Assembly: GCA_003209165.1 (NCBI GenBank)
Contig: QCSL01000003.1
Coordinates: 19,032 to 83,031, forward strand
Length of the DNA: 64,000 nt
Source: Synechococcus sp. AG-670-B23
Lineage (GTDB): Bacteria; Cyanobacteriota; Cyanobacteriia; PCC-6307; Cyanobiaceae
Reading direction: 5' to 3'
Shown here: positions 19,061-28,504 of the stretch, one piece after another
Position numbering within the stretch: position 1 is the first letter of the stretch
Layout of the letters: the number at the start of each line of letters is the position of its first letter
Notes under the pieces: model-generated
What the model was told of the DNA's origin: nothing
Databases searched by the model: none
Seen by the model: only the letters and a program-made list of their open reading frames with translations
Translations under genes and position numbers: made by a program

Positions 19061-19906
19061 ATGAATGAAGTCGTGAATTTGTTTAAAAGATTTGTGACTG
19101 CAATGTCGCGTCAGATTTCTACAATTCTTGCTATCGCTGCTTATGAGAATGATCGAAGGTCGACGACCAGTTCGGTTGGCGCCTGGGAGAGCTTGATTAG
19201 CCCATTGCAGATCATGCTGTTCTTCATTGGTATCCGCGTCGGATTTCGATTTTTAATGTCCGGCGGATCTAATTTGGCTGGCGGCACGACTGATTTGTAT
19301 TTTAATATCGTAATTTTTATGGCTGCAGGATTCACGATTTATTTCCCTTTTAGGCAGCTCGCTATACAGGCACTCTCCGGCTTGAAGTTAAGGTCTCCAC
19401 TTTATTATAGGCGTATCGAGCCGCTAGACATACTTTTAGCTTTATCGATCAATAACATCAGAGCGTTGTTGACTTTGACGCTTGGCTTGATGGGCTTGAT
19501 TTGGGCCCTCACTTGGGAATTTCGAATGGATAGCCCAGGATTGGCTCTTTGTATTTACCTGTTGACGGTTTTCATGGCGATAGGCTTTGGCATCTGCCTT
19601 GTCTTTCTTGGAAAGTACAATAAATTCATAACAAGGTTGATTAAGCGTATTATCAATCGCATTCTTATTTTCACTTCTGGTCTATTCTTTGCGACCTTCG
19701 AGCTCCCTGAATATACAAGACCATTCGTGACTTGGAATCCTGTTCTACATGCTGTTGAACTTTTCAGGTATTCGTTGAATAATGAGTATCCAATACCAGA
19801 CATTTCTTTGTCTTATTTGACTTGGTGTTCTTTAATACTTATGGGCTTTTCGTTGATTCTCTATCGAACAAATGAGTCGTCCCTCCTCGAGGCCGTGGAT
19901 GACTAA
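19061..19906 (+). CDS. ABC-2 type polysaccharide export permease (KpsM-like)
   Basis: About 280 aa, multi-TM; ELPEYTRPFVTWNPVLHAVELFRYS is typical of capsule/O-antigen permeases. Confidence 0.85.
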   Translation: MNEVVNLFKRFVTAMSRQISTILAIAAYENDRRSTTSSVGAWESLISPLQIMLFFIGIRVGFRFLMSGGSNLAGGTTDLYFNIVIFMAAGFTIYFPFRQLAIQALSGLKLRSPLYYRRIEPLDILLALSINNIRALLTLTLGLMGLIWALTWEFRMDSPGLALCIYLLTVFMAIGFGICLVFLGKYNKFITRLIKRIINRILIFTSGLFFATFELPEYTRPFVTWNPVLHAVELFRYSLNNEYPIPDISLSYLTWCSLILMGFSLILYRTNESSLLEAVDD

Positions 19907-19950
19907 CGCCTGATTATTGTCCAGTCTCTTCCCTTGAGTTAAATTGAGCC

Positions 19951-21159
19951 ATGCCAGACTCAAACCAACCCTCCAGCTCTTTATCTGCTGGGCTTAACAA
20001 GCTGCCATCGTCATTCCGACTGCCTGATTTCTTGGTTGCAGATCAATTGCCCCCTCTTTGGCGAGAGAGGTTAGCCAGAGTCGCAAGGCCTAGGGTTTTG
20101 ATATCGACTTTTCTCGCAACATCAGCCTTCTATTGCTTTGTGATTGGGCGGGACCGCTACACGGCTGTTTCCGAGTTTGTGATTCAACAGCCAGCACCCC
20201 TTGATGGAACATCGGCTTCAGTTTTGGCTGGGGCAGCTGCTGCTCCACAAGTTTTAACATCCCTCGTCGACGGACAATACCTTCAGGTTTATCTCGCATC
20301 CTCAGATATCAAAACCCGTTTGTTCCCTGACGGTAAGAAGCTGGAACTGGCCTACCGCCCCAGGCTTCCGGATCTATGGACTGGATTGTCTGCTAACAGC
20401 TCAGCACCAGCACAACTTGATTTCTACAGAAAACAGTTGTCTGTTGCCCCACAGCCCATGAGCGGTTCAGTCATCTTGACGACCTCTGGATTTACTCCTA
20501 AGCAGGCTTTTGATCTCAACTCTGCGCTGCTGAAGGAGTCACGCCGGTTTGTGAATGAAGTGAATCAATCAATCAATGCTGAGCAGAACAAATTTGCCAG
20601 GAAAGAAGTTCAACTGGCTGAACTAAATCTCAAGGCAGCATCAAGGAAACTCGAGCTTTTCCGTAAAACAAACGGAAATTTAAGTGTTGAATCTGAACAA
20701 GCGGCAACTAGTTCATTTATTTCTGGTCTCGAATCTCAACTGGTTGAGTTGAAGGTTGAAGAAGCAGCCTTGCGCCGTCAATACCGAGACCCCAATGCAC
20801 CTGAGGTCTCATTTGTTGCAGACCAGGTGAAAGAACTTAAGGTGCAGATTCGTCAAGAGAGGGAACGTTCAGTAAGCAAAAACGGTCGCGATCTAAATAC
20901 ACTTGTACTTGAAGAGGCGGGGTTAATTTCAGATGTTGAATTCGCTACCGCAACACTGCAATCGGCCCGGCTTGCATCGGATAACAGTCGCCGTGATAGC
21001 CAGCGTCAGTTGAAATACGTGGTTGTTCTTAGCCAAGCCGAATTACCTGCTGCACCGGATCCAAACTGGCGCTGGCAAGCATTTTTGGCATCAGTCGGAA
21101 TCATTGTTGTGGGCTGGGGTGTTGGTGGATTTATTTTGAATGCAATGCGGAAGAGTTGA
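19951..21159 (+). CDS. Capsule polysaccharide export inner-membrane protein (KpsE/chain-length-determinant-like)
   Basis: N- and C-terminal TM helices around a coiled coil; RDRYTAVSEFVIQ...; C-terminal AELPAAPDPNWRWQAFL. Confidence 0.85.
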   Translation: MPDSNQPSSSLSAGLNKLPSSFRLPDFLVADQLPPLWRERLARVARPRVLISTFLATSAFYCFVIGRDRYTAVSEFVIQQPAPLDGTSASVLAGAAAAPQVLTSLVDGQYLQVYLASSDIKTRLFPDGKKLELAYRPRLPDLWTGLSANSSAPAQLDFYRKQLSVAPQPMSGSVILTTSGFTPKQAFDLNSALLKESRRFVNEVNQSINAEQNKFARKEVQLAELNLKAASRKLELFRKTNGNLSVESEQAATSSFISGLESQLVELKVEEAALRRQYRDPNAPEVSFVADQVKELKVQIRQERERSVSKNGRDLNTLVLEEAGLISDVEFATATLQSARLASDNSRRDSQRQLKYVVVLSQAELPAAPDPNWRWQAFLASVGIIVVGWGVGGFILNAMRKS

Positions 21160-21337
21160 TCTGTATATCAGCACAGGCTTGTTTGAAAGCCTTCATGTAT
21201 GACAGCCTCTCCGCTAATTAGATTTTTACCGTGGATGCATTAAGTGAATTAAACTTGGGATTAATTGTTGTTTTAAATATGCATAAAAATATAAATATAG
21301 TTATTTGTTGGTTAGCTATTCCCGATTTCTCATTAGT

Positions 21338-24300
21338 TTAGGGGCGTATGCCACCATAGCCTTTGGCGGCCAAGTAGTAGCCGCAGGCTCGAGCGAAATG
21401 AAGTCGGCGTCGTTGGAATAGGTCGTCGACGCTGATCTCTGGGTACAATTTTTGAGCATCGAGGTCATTAGCACAAGACTGTTCAACCATTTGCAAAACC
21501 TGCTCTTTTGTTGAAGGCAAACTCTCCCCGAGTAGTTGATTGTAAAAGTGCCATTCCGTGTTGGAGCGCAATATGGTTTCACGAAAACCATATTCGTGGG
21601 AATGGCGAACAACTGCAGTAGGTGCATAGGCTTTTTTATAGCCCTTCCTGAGAATTTCGCGCGCCCACAATTGATCTTCGCCGTAAACGACATCGGGGAG
21701 TGGTAGCGTCTCCCAAACAGTTTTCCTTAGGCAGGAATTGTTGTCTGAGTAGAAACGTTCATGCGTGGTCACAGCGCCATTGGGGGTTTGTCGATCAACA
21801 TCAAGTTCGATTGGTTGTCGATGACTTCTGAAAATCCAACGATTGAAGTGCCGGTCAAGATCATGGGCGGTGAGTTGTCCATGATTGCTATGAGCAATAT
21901 GGCAGCCGAAGACTCCGGCCACATTGGGATCGTTCTGCAGTGGGGCGATCAGATTCATCAGCCACATTCGATTCGCGGGGATGGCGTCCTGCGTGATGAA
22001 AGCGACATACTCCCCCCTCGCTAGCTCTACTCCCAGGTTGCGGGTGCGTCCATGGCCGAAATCCTTTTTGCGAATTCTGTGCAGACGGAGTCGCTCGTCC
22101 TGTGGCAAAGCTTCTATGCACCCATCGTTGGAGGCACTGTCGATCAGCAACACTTCAAATGACTGATCGAAATCTTGCGCGAGACACGACTCGATGACGG
22201 TTTTGAGCATCGTGCCTCCGTTGTATACGGGAATAACGACCGTCACCAATGGAGTCGATGGCTGAACATGTTGTGAGATTGATGGCGCCGATAGGAGTGA
22301 TTCCTGAATGAAGGCTTCAATTACCTTGTTGGAACTATCCCAATTGAGATGTTCGGTGGCGGCGAGTCCAGCCACGGCGGTGCTTTCCCTGAACGACGCA
22401 TCATTCAACAAGCGGCTTAATTCTGAGGCCAGCCCCACTGGTGTTGCTTCGGCCAAGACTGCTGTTTCTGGTTGATAGGAGATCCGAGTGTGTTCGGCAT
22501 CAATGTCAACAACGGGCAGCCCACAGGCCATCATTTCGTTGGGAACCAAGGAGTAATTTGTCCCTGAAAGGACGAATCCAACCGCGCACTGGCAATAAAG
22601 TTTTGATAGTTCAACGGCATCAAGAATTCCTGCATGTTTTACTTTCACAGGAATTCCTAGATCGGGTAAGTCTTTTTCACCGAAGGTAATGATTTCGAAG
22701 TGGTCACCCAGATCAAACAAAGCTCTTAAGGCAAGTAGCCCCAGTTCATAGAGTCGTCTTGGCGTGCTGCGTCTAACGTAGAAGGCAATGGTATGACTGC
22801 TGCGTTTCCGATCGATGTTGGGGTGGTAAACACTGTGGTCGACTGCCAGTGGGAAGGAGATGGCTGAATTTCCAAAGCTTTCCATCTTCTGCTTGAGCCA
22901 AGGGCTGGCACAAATACAGGAAAAGTTGTTTTCAGATGCATACGATTGTTCGGTGAGGATGCTGGAGCTTCCTCGCGCGAAAAAATAGGGCTCATAATCC
23001 TGAACAAAATAAAACCTTTTCTGAAACTTCTTCATGCCAAGCACGGGATAGGTGCTCATGCGGTCCGTGGCGATGATAATGTCGCCGCTCACAAGATCAA
23101 GGTCGTCCTGGTTATTGCCCAGCATGTAGACCTGATCTGTCTGAAGCGGAATGAAGGATTGGTCGATTACACGTTTATGCAGACTGCTAAGGCGACTTGG
23201 TTTGCCATTCCCCTTGAGCTCGGAATGAACCCAAATCGTGCATTGGTGACCGCAGCGTTCCAGATAATCAATGGTTCTGAAAATGGTCATATGGCCACCT
23301 AGGCCAGGTGTAAAATTAGGTATGACCCAGTGGATCTGTAATGATTTGGTATTAATATTATTGTTTATTGACCAGTTCGGATCTAGTTTTTTGGCTTTGA
23401 ATTGAATGACTTTTTCAAAGCCGTCAATTCTTAGCTTGTTGCGATCTTCGATGATTGATTTGTCATGTTGGTGTTGCTTGGAAAGCTGGTAGCCAGAGTA
23501 AGTCGTTACAAGTTTTTGATTGAATATTTCAGTTGTTGTAAGGCCGATAAGACGTTCAATGCTGTGGGCGATGGTTCCATCAATCTGTCCGCCTTCCTCG
23601 TCGAAATCGTTCCAACTGAGATCCCAGTCAAGAAGTGGTTTCAGAAGCTCTGGCTTGCACCAGAACATCGTCCCGGTTGGGAAGCGGAACTGGCTATCTC
23701 GTTTAATGTGGGTGAGATTGAAGTGCTTCAGAAAGGGTTTTGCTTTGGTGTAGTTACCATCCTCATGGCCCCAGCAGGAATCGTGTTTGATCCCAAGGCT
23801 GAGGGCGTAGTTCTCAATCGGATAGACAATCCCTGTCTCAGGTGATTGCAGACTATTGAGATTGGTTGCTGTAATGACATCGTTGCCGATTAGATTGTCA
23901 AGGCAGTGAAAGAACCAGCCGCTGAGTGCATTGCTGTGTGGGCTCTTTTTCGAGTGCAGCTTGAGAATGAGGTCGTAATTAAGAATTTGATCCCTAAATC
24001 CAACGATGAATGGTGCGACGTCTCGTCCGATATTCCTGAAATTTCTAACCTCAACTTTTTTGGCATTCTCAACTCGAGTAAAAACTCTCTGCAACGTCCG
24101 GATTGAATCTTCTTTTGTGGAAATGAAGATGTCGATGCTGCAAGGTATATTCTTAAGATAGGTGGCAATTGTCTCCCCTAGTTCGGGGTAGAAAATGTGC
24201 AGGAAAACACCAACTTTTTTTGCCTTTAGGTCGTCTTTGATTGAATTCAGAGAATTCGGGTCTGGCTTTTTTATGTCAGCCATTTTCCGCATAAAATGGA

Positions 24301-24823
24301 TGTTGTCCATCGAATAACGGTGTTCATTCATGCCGAACTTGAAGCAGTGGACCATCGGGTTGAGTCCACTTTCTTTGACGTCGGGATATTTGCTTAAATA
24401 ATTGTCAGTATCGAATAAATTGCTTGGATCTATTCCTTCCCGGCTGCCTGAGGTGCAGTAGTGAAGAATCACGTCGCCGATGCTTTTAAGTTCTTTCGCT
24501 TCTCCGATCTCTAATTGGGATTTATAATGCTCAGTGTCAAAGACGTAGGCGTAATGGGCTAATTCGCGAAAATCGCGAATAATTCTCTTGCTTATATCTT
24601 TGGTTTGTAGGCCTTTGAGGTACTCCTGTAGTTCGAGGGTTGTTTTTTTGCGCCTATTGTTGGGGGTGTTTGGTTTGGCTTGACTTAGCCGATTCAGCTT
24701 CTTTCGCAGTGCTTTGGGCAAAATTTTCTGCTTGCCGATTACTGAAGCTGAGCGCTTCAGCACCTTGCGGGCCATCTTTGAAAAAGCGGAGAGCGGATGA
24801 CGTTGGTTTGGCATGCCGCTCAT
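21338..24823 (-). CDS. Multidomain glycosyltransferase (RgpF-like + GT4-like + GT2)
   Basis: 1161 aa; VGVFLHIFYPELGETIATYLKNIP (RgpF-like), central GT-B segment, C-terminal VTVVIPVYNGGTMLKTVIESCLAQDF GT2. Confidence 0.85.
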   Translation of the reverse strand: MSGMPNQRHPLSAFSKMARKVLKRSASVIGKQKILPKALRKKLNRLSQAKPNTPNNRRKKTTLELQEYLKGLQTKDISKRIIRDFRELAHYAYVFDTEHYKSQLEIGEAKELKSIGDVILHYCTSGSREGIDPSNLFDTDNYLSKYPDVKESGLNPMVHCFKFGMNEHRYSMDNIHFMRKMADIKKPDPNSLNSIKDDLKAKKVGVFLHIFYPELGETIATYLKNIPCSIDIFISTKEDSIRTLQRVFTRVENAKKVEVRNFRNIGRDVAPFIVGFRDQILNYDLILKLHSKKSPHSNALSGWFFHCLDNLIGNDVITATNLNSLQSPETGIVYPIENYALSLGIKHDSCWGHEDGNYTKAKPFLKHFNLTHIKRDSQFRFPTGTMFWCKPELLKPLLDWDLSWNDFDEEGGQIDGTIAHSIERLIGLTTTEIFNQKLVTTYSGYQLSKQHQHDKSIIEDRNKLRIDGFEKVIQFKAKKLDPNWSINNNINTKSLQIHWVIPNFTPGLGGHMTIFRTIDYLERCGHQCTIWVHSELKGNGKPSRLSSLHKRVIDQSFIPLQTDQVYMLGNNQDDLDLVSGDIIIATDRMSTYPVLGMKKFQKRFYFVQDYEPYFFARGSSSILTEQSYASENNFSCICASPWLKQKMESFGNSAISFPLAVDHSVYHPNIDRKRSSHTIAFYVRRSTPRRLYELGLLALRALFDLGDHFEIITFGEKDLPDLGIPVKVKHAGILDAVELSKLYCQCAVGFVLSGTNYSLVPNEMMACGLPVVDIDAEHTRISYQPETAVLAEATPVGLASELSRLLNDASFRESTAVAGLAATEHLNWDSSNKVIEAFIQESLLSAPSISQHVQPSTPLVTVVIPVYNGGTMLKTVIESCLAQDFDQSFEVLLIDSASNDGCIEALPQDERLRLHRIRKKDFGHGRTRNLGVELARGEYVAFITQDAIPANRMWLMNLIAPLQNDPNVAGVFGCHIAHSNHGQLTAHDLDRHFNRWIFRSHRQPIELDVDRQTPNGAVTTHERFYSDNNSCLRKTVWETLPLPDVVYGEDQLWAREILRKGYKKAYAPTAVVRHSHEYGFRETILRSNTEWHFYNQLLGESLPSTKEQVLQMVEQSCANDLDAQKLYPEISVDDLFQRRRLHFARACGYYLAAKGYGGIRP

Positions 24824-24855
24824 CTGGCAAGTCTAAAAAAGCAGGCTGAAACTTA

Positions 24856-25992
24856 TCACTCGTCTGCTTTGGTTTTTGGCGTTCCAATGCCTAATCTGCT
24901 GCCATCATATCCCGCCCGCTCGCGCACTTTGCTGCACCATTCCTGATGGGCCAAGTACCAGCGTACGGTCTCCGCTAGTCCCTGTTCCACATTGTGACGT
25001 GGGCTCCAGCCCAGCTCGGAACTGATACGGCTTGGGTCAATCGCGTAGCGGCGGTCATGGCCTGGACGGTCGGTGACCTGGCTAATCAAATCGGCGTGGG
25101 GAGCTGATGCGGGGCAGCTCTGATCCAACTGCTGGCAAATGGCGTGAACCACCTGTTTGTTGGTGCGCTCACCGTGGCCGCCCACGCAATAACTGCGGCC
25201 CGATTCACCTTTGCACGCTGCTAAAAGCAGGGCATCGACATGGTCTTCCACATACAACCAATCACGCACATTCAATCCATCCCCATAGAGGGGGATGGAT
25301 TTACCTCCAGCCGCTTTCAAGGTGACCACTGGAATCAGCTTTTCCGGGAACTGCCAAGGTCCGTAGTTGTTCGAGCAGTTGGTCAGCACAACGGGTAGTC
25401 CAAAGGTGTGGTGCCAGGCCTGAACCAAGTGATCGCTGGCTGCCTTGCTGGCTGAATAGGGGCTGCGCGGGTCGTAGGGCGTTGTTTCTGAGAAACGTCC
25501 TTCAGCGCCGAGTGAGCCAAAGACTTCGTCGGTGCTGATGTGGTGCATCCGGAAGGCCTCCCGGCGTTCACCGCTCAAGCCTTCGTAGTGGCCGCGGACC
25601 GCCTGCAGCAGGTTGTAAGTTCCTGTGACATTGCTTTCGATGAATACGCCAGGCCCGGAGATGGATCGATCCACATGGCTTTCCGCTGCCAGGTGCATCA
25701 CCAGATCGGGGTTGGCCTCCTTAACTGCAGCCTCAACGGCTGCTGCATCTGTCAGGTCCACCTGTTGAAGCCTGTGCCGTTCGTTCGCCGCATCCCCCAG
25801 TTTGCTTAGCACTTTCTTAATGGAGGAGAGGTCGCTGGCGTAACCCATCTTGTCGAGATTGAAGACGGTGACAGTGGTCTCCAGCAGCAGCCTGCGGACG
25901 ACGGCGCCACCAATGAAGCCGGCACCTCCGGTCACCAGAACCCTGCGGCGATCTCCCAGCAGGTCGGAGGCGGAAGGCATGGACGAAACCAT
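24856..25992 (-). CDS. rfbB: dTDP-glucose 4,6-dehydratase
   Basis: VTGGAGFIGGAVVRRLL...HLAAESHVDRSISGP...YSASKAASDHLV. Confidence 0.95.
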   Translation of the reverse strand: MVSSMPSASDLLGDRRRVLVTGGAGFIGGAVVRRLLLETTVTVFNLDKMGYASDLSSIKKVLSKLGDAANERHRLQQVDLTDAAAVEAAVKEANPDLVMHLAAESHVDRSISGPGVFIESNVTGTYNLLQAVRGHYEGLSGERREAFRMHHISTDEVFGSLGAEGRFSETTPYDPRSPYSASKAASDHLVQAWHHTFGLPVVLTNCSNNYGPWQFPEKLIPVVTLKAAGGKSIPLYGDGLNVRDWLYVEDHVDALLLAACKGESGRSYCVGGHGERTNKQVVHAICQQLDQSCPASAPHADLISQVTDRPGHDRRYAIDPSRISSELGWSPRHNVEQGLAETVRWYLAHQEWCSKVRERAGYDGSRLGIGTPKTKADE

Positions 25993-26050
25993 TGGTCTGG
26001 GAGTGGGTTGGGGCGTTGTTTGGGGATATGGCGTTGAACTTATTGGCCCT

Positions 26051-26935
26051 TCAAGGCGTTCTGGCCTGCTGCAATACAGCCTTCAGAGCTTGCTGCCAGT
26101 GCTCGCCGTTGAGGTCAAGAGCTGCTCGGGTGGCCGTGCAGTCCAGCAGGGAATAGGCAGGTCGTTCTGCAGGAGTTGGGTAGTCCGCCGTTGTGATCGG
26201 TTGAACGTCTGCGGAGGTCTCGATGAGACCCAATTCAGCACCGATCCTGCCAACGGCCACCGCCACGTCGTACCAGCTGGCGGCGCCCGCATCGCTCCAG
26301 TGCATGACAGTTGGCAACTCGCGAGTACCAGAAATTTGGAGGGTTTGCCAACAGGCTTGAGCGAGGTTGAGGGTGCTGGTGGGACAGCCCACCTGGTCGG
26401 CGACAACACCCAGCTGATCCCTTTCACGGTGGAGCCTGAGCATGGTGAGGGCGAAGTTCTTGCCGACGGGCCCGATCACCCAGCTGGTGCGCAGGATCAG
26501 GCCCCGTCCTCCTGTTCCAAGAACGTCTTGCACCGCTGCCTCTCCAGCAGCTTTGCTGGCGCCGTAAGTGCCGAGTGGGGTACGGCTTTGCTGGGGTTGA
26601 TAGGGCGTGCCCTGGGTCCCGTTGAACACAAAGTCGGTGCTGATCTGAAGCAGGCGTCCCCCTTGTTGATCTAGAGCACGGGCAAAGGCTTCGGGTGCCC
26701 CGGCATTCACGGCGTGGGCCAACTTGGGCTCCGACTCGGCTTTGTCAACTGCTGTGTAAGCACCCGCGTTGAGCACCCAGGCGGGCTGGTGCTGTTCTAC
26801 TGCTGAACGGCAGGCTTCAGGGTCAGCGAGGTCGAGCTCCTGACGGCTGGTGGCCACCAGATCGAAACCCTTGGGGGCAGAGGCGAGCAGAGCTTGTCCC
26901 AACTGTCCGCCAGCTCCGGTAAGCAGCACCTTCAT
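26051..26935 (-). CDS. rfbD: dTDP-4-dehydrorhamnose reductase
   Basis: [17 protein letters not shown]...NAGAYTAVDKAESEP...STDFVFNGTQGTPY. Confidence 0.94.
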   Translation of the reverse strand: MKVLLTGAGGQLGQALLASAPKGFDLVATSRQELDLADPEACRSAVEQHQPAWVLNAGAYTAVDKAESEPKLAHAVNAGAPEAFARALDQQGGRLLQISTDFVFNGTQGTPYQPQQSRTPLGTYGASKAAGEAAVQDVLGTGGRGLILRTSWVIGPVGKNFALTMLRLHRERDQLGVVADQVGCPTSTLNLAQACWQTLQISGTRELPTVMHWSDAGAASWYDVAVAVGRIGAELGLIETSADVQPITTADYPTPAERPAYSLLDCTATRAALDLNGEHWQQALKAVLQQARTP

Positions 26936-27522
26936 GGAAAAACGTCTCCCCCAGCATCAGCAGCCTTGAACCCCGGAGCTTCGGCATCTTTGCCTGAAAG
27001 GCTCACTTCGGCGCCCTCCAAACGATCGATCGGCCAGGCAATGCCCAGATCCGGATCATTCCAGACGATGGCCCGTTCACAGGATTTGTTCCAGAACCCC
27101 CGCGCCTTGTATTGCACCTCCGCAACACTGCTGAGGGTGAGAAAGCCGTGGGCGAAGCCTTCGGGAATCCAAAGCTGGCATTTGTTTTCAGCACTCAGTT
27201 CGGCGCCGACCCAGGCGCCGAAGGTGGGCGAGCCGCGCCGGATGTCAACGGCGACGTCATGGATCCCCCCGACTGTTGCGCGCACAAGCTTGGCCTGGGG
27301 TTCCGGTGCGAGCTGGTAATGCAGCCCCCGAAGCACGCCTCGTATCGAGCGGGAGTGGTTGTCTTGGGAAAACACCACGGTTTCGCCAACAGCCTCATCG
27401 AATGAGCGTCGGTTCCAGCTTTCGTAGAACCAGCCACGGTCATCACCGAAGCATCTGGGAGTCATCAGCAGTGGCCCGTCGATGGTCTGGCCATTGGTGG
27501 TCTTGAGTTGTTCAAACTGCAT
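26932..27522 (-). CDS. rfbC: dTDP-4-dehydrorhamnose 3,5-epimerase
   Basis: [43 protein letters not shown]. Confidence 0.95.
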   Translation of the reverse strand: MQFEQLKTTNGQTIDGPLLMTPRCFGDDRGWFYESWNRRSFDEAVGETVVFSQDNHSRSIRGVLRGLHYQLAPEPQAKLVRATVGGIHDVAVDIRRGSPTFGAWVGAELSAENKCQLWIPEGFAHGFLTLSSVAEVQYKARGFWNKSCERAIVWNDPDLGIAWPIDRLEGAEVSLSGKDAEAPGFKAADAGGDVFP

Positions 27523-28462
27523 GGCTCACCTCCAGGCTGGTTTGCAAAGCAGCGTGATCGCTCACGCTCTCTTCCAGCATCTGGAGCAGATAGGAGCCAT
27601 AGCCACTCTTCTTTAAGGGTTGCGCCAGTTGATTGAGTTGTTCCGCAGTGATCCAACCTTGGCGCCAGGCCACCTCCTCCGGGCACCCCACCTTTAGCCC
27701 TTGACGATGTTCCAGCGTGCGGATGTAGCTGCCTGCATCGTTGAGGGAGTCGCAGGTGCCAGTGTCGAGCCAGGCCATGCCACGGCCCATCAGTTCCACT
27801 CGCAGCAGCCCTTCGTCTAGATACATCTGATTGAGATCAGTGATCTCCAGCTCGCCACGAGCTGAAGGCTTCACCTCGCGGGCTCGATCTACGACGCTGT
27901 CGTCGTAGAAATACAACCCCGTAACGGCGTAGCGGCTCTTGGGTTGTTGGGGTTTTTCCTCCAGGCTCAGCACGCGACCATCAGAATCGAACTCCGCGAC
28001 GCCGTAACGCTCGGGATCGCTGACGGGGTAAGCAAAGACCGTCGCCCCTAGGGACTGATCGTTGCTGTTCACCAATTGCGGCACCAGATCGTGCCCATGG
28101 AAGAGGTTGTCCCCTAAAACCAACGCAGCTGGGTGGCCCGCCAGGAAGTCGGCACCGATCAGAAACGCCTGGGCCAATCCGTCAGGGCTCGGTTGCACGG
28201 CGTACTCGATCGTCATGCCCCACTGGCTGCCATCGCCTAGCACACGCTGGAAAGCCTTCTTGTCATGCGGAGTGGTGATGATCAGCACCTCACGGATCCC
28301 CGCCAGCATCAGTGTGCTGAGCGGGTAATAGATCATTGGCTTGTCGTAAACCGGCAAGAGCTGTTTGCTGACGGCCTGGGTGATCGGATGCAGCCGCGTG
28401 CCACTTCCGCCAGCCAGGATGATTCCCCGTCGCTTGGATGCGGTGCTCATTGGCTCGATCAC
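27512..28462 (-). CDS. rfbA: Glucose-1-phosphate thymidylyltransferase
   Basis: [40 protein letters not shown]. Confidence 0.96.
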   Translation of the reverse strand: MIEPMSTASKRRGIILAGGSGTRLHPITQAVSKQLLPVYDKPMIYYPLSTLMLAGIREVLIITTPHDKKAFQRVLGDGSQWGMTIEYAVQPSPDGLAQAFLIGADFLAGHPAALVLGDNLFHGHDLVPQLVNSNDQSLGATVFAYPVSDPERYGVAEFDSDGRVLSLEEKPQQPKSRYAVTGLYFYDDSVVDRAREVKPSARGELEITDLNQMYLDEGLLRVELMGRGMAWLDTGTCDSLNDAGSYIRTLEHRQGLKVGCPEEVAWRQGWITAEQLNQLAQPLKKSGYGSYLLQMLEESVSDHAALQTSLEVSHAV

Positions 28463-28504
28463 CCGCGTGAAGTCGGCGTTATTACAGCACGAGACCCCTT
28501 GCGC

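Noticed and set aside
21175-21192. aggctt-gtttga-aagcct hairpin after the KpsE-like gene as a terminator
   Set aside because: Only a 6-bp stem with no T-run directly after it; too weak to call.
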